NCBI RefSeq assembly: GCF_001647715.1
Contig: NZ_CP015600.1
Location: 62,001 to 126,000, forward strand
From: Pseudomonas antarctica
GTDB taxonomy: Bacteria; Pseudomonadota; Gammaproteobacteria; Pseudomonadales; Pseudomonadaceae
Length of the DNA stretch: 64,000 nt
Reading direction: 5' to 3'
In this document: positions 63,280 to 64,000 of the stretch, piece after piece
Numbering within the stretch: the stretch's first letter is position 1
Layout of the letters: each line of letters opens with the position of its first letter
Notes under the pieces: model-generated
What the model was told of the DNA's origin: nothing
The model's input: only the letters and a program-made list of their open reading frames with translations
Database searches by the model: none
Position numbers and translations under genes: made by a program

Positions 63280-64000
63280 ATGGGCGCGCTTTCACACCTG
63301 CGGGTATTGGACTTATCGCGAGTGCTGGCGGGCCCTTGGTCCGGGCAGATACTTGCGGACCTTGGGGCTGAGGTGATCAAGGTCGAGCGGCCGGGTAATG
63401 GCGATGACACGCGCGCATGGGGGCCACCTTTCCTTAAGGACGCCTATGGCGAGAACACCACTGAGGCGGCGTATTACCTGTCGGCTAACCGTAACAAGGA
63501 GTCGGTGACTATCGACTTCACGCGGCCGGAGGGGCAGAAGCTGGTGCGTGACCTGGCTGCCAAGTCCGACATTCTGATCGAGAACTTCAAGGTGGGTGGC
63601 CTGGCGGCGTATGGGCTGGACTATGAGTCGCTCAAGGAGATCAATCCGGAGTTGATTTACTGCTCCATCACGGGCTTTGGCCAGACGGGGCCTTATGCGA
63701 CGCGTGCAGGCTACGACTTTATGATTCAGGGGCTGGGAGGGCTCATGAGTCTGACGGGGCGGCCCGAGGGTGATGATGGGGCTGGGCCGGTGAAGGTGGG
63801 TGTCGCGTTGACAGACATCTTGACGGGCCTTTACTCGACTGTGGCGATCCTGGCGGCATTGGCTCACCGAGACCACGACGGTGGTGGGCAGCATATCGAC
63901 ATGGCATTGCTGGATGTGCAGGTGGCTTGCCTGGCTAACCAGGCGATGAATTACTTGACGACGGGTGTGTCGCCGAAGCGGCTGGGTAATGCTCACCCGA
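63280..64000 (+). CDS. gcdG: CaiB/BaiF CoA-transferase (glutarate), truncated by the window end
   Basis: First 240 residues of a class III CoA transferase, probably succinyl-CoA:glutarate CoA-transferase that makes glutaryl-CoA for GcdH. GALSHLRVLDLSRVLAGPW, GAEVIKVERPG and the catalytic Asp in HIDMALLDVQ are as in the family. The ATG at 63280 has an AGGAGCACGGC site. The open frame continues past the edge; the C-terminal half is missing here only because of the cut. Confidence 0.92.
   Translation, partial: MGALSHLRVLDLSRVLAGPWSGQILADLGAEVIKVERPGNGDDTRAWGPPFLKDAYGENTTEAAYYLSANRNKESVTIDFTRPEGQKLVRDLAAKSDILIENFKVGGLAAYGLDYESLKEINPELIYCSITGFGQTGPYATRAGYDFMIQGLGGLMSLTGRPEGDDGAGPVKVGVALTDILTGLYSTVAILAALAHRDHDGGGQHIDMALLDVQVACLANQAMNYLTTGVSPKRLGNAHP

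Noticed and set aside
63313..63996. 227-residue minus-strand frame opposite gcdG
   Set aside because: Shadow of a well-supported CoA-transferase gene.

Overview
The window is chromosomal DNA of a fluorescent Pseudomonas, most likely of the P. fluorescens group. Three things point there. Gene order follows known P. aeruginosa blocks: carbonic anhydrase to cox/SCO, metQIN, znuBC-zur-znuA-thrB-polA-engB-cytochrome c4-dsbA-dgcH-ampDh2-kinB-algB, and gltP. The intergenic gaps carry the GTGGGAG(C/A)GGGCTTGC palindromic repeats (REPINs) typical of this group. Coding DNA is GC-rich with strong Shine-Dalgarno sites. No rRNA, tRNA, CRISPR array, insertion sequence or intact prophage was found. Most of the window is core genome.

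Layout. 1-2.5 kb: beta-carbonic anhydrase and a SulP transporter. 3.5-12.1 kb: the aa3 cytochrome c oxidase locus, with structural subunits (coxB, coxA, coxC), assembly factors (CtaG, SURF1-like, SCO) and heme A synthesis (ctaA, ctaB), plus one small gene on the opposite strand. 12.1-13.4 kb: a REPIN cluster, then a leader with repeated complementary modules in front of a Bro-N protein; this resembles the immunity region of P4-type satellites. 13.4-15.9 kb: methionine ABC importer. 16.2-18.3 kb: large catalase. 18.4-22.2 kb: lipoprotein and the zinc uptake genes, divergent around zur/znuA. 22.3-27.4 kb: thrB, a DUF2782 gene, polA, the sRNA gene ersA with a visible AlgU-type promoter, and engB. 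27.6-32.3 kb: periplasmic cytochromes c, dsbA, an EEP-family protein and the diguanylate cyclase dgcH. 32.4-36.5 kb: AmpDh2-type amidase, then the alginate regulators kinB and algB.

36.5-38.6 kb: a sigma-54-type promoter in front of a three-gene operon (small unknown protein, DUF1328, Ivy-like), then a 730-base gap with palindromes and decayed coding sequence. 38.6-41.3 kb: gltP and a nucleoside-recognition (SpmA/B-like) membrane protein. 41.4-45.9 kb: an MCE/Mla-like lipid transport operon whose permease is fused to a STAS domain, and a DUF5924/DUF2914 protein. 46-51.6 kb: M16 peptidase, Na/Pi cotransporter, TerC, CitMHS transporter. 51.8-55.7 kb: an unexplained cluster of a DUF4105 protein, three DUF2388 paralogues and two DUF1127 proteins. 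56-60.6 kb: acetyl-CoA hydrolase/transferase and the pnt transhydrogenase operon. 61-64 kb: the glutarate genes gcdR, gcdH and gcdG, the last cut by the window edge.

Together the genes cover terminal respiration and its copper/heme assembly, zinc and methionine supply, NADPH balance, envelope maintenance and alginate/c-di-GMP regulation. The least explained parts are the P4-like leader with the Bro-N gene, the DUF4105/DUF2388 cluster, the sigma-54 promoter beside algB, and the CTGTAC-rich regions around the DUF1127 genes.
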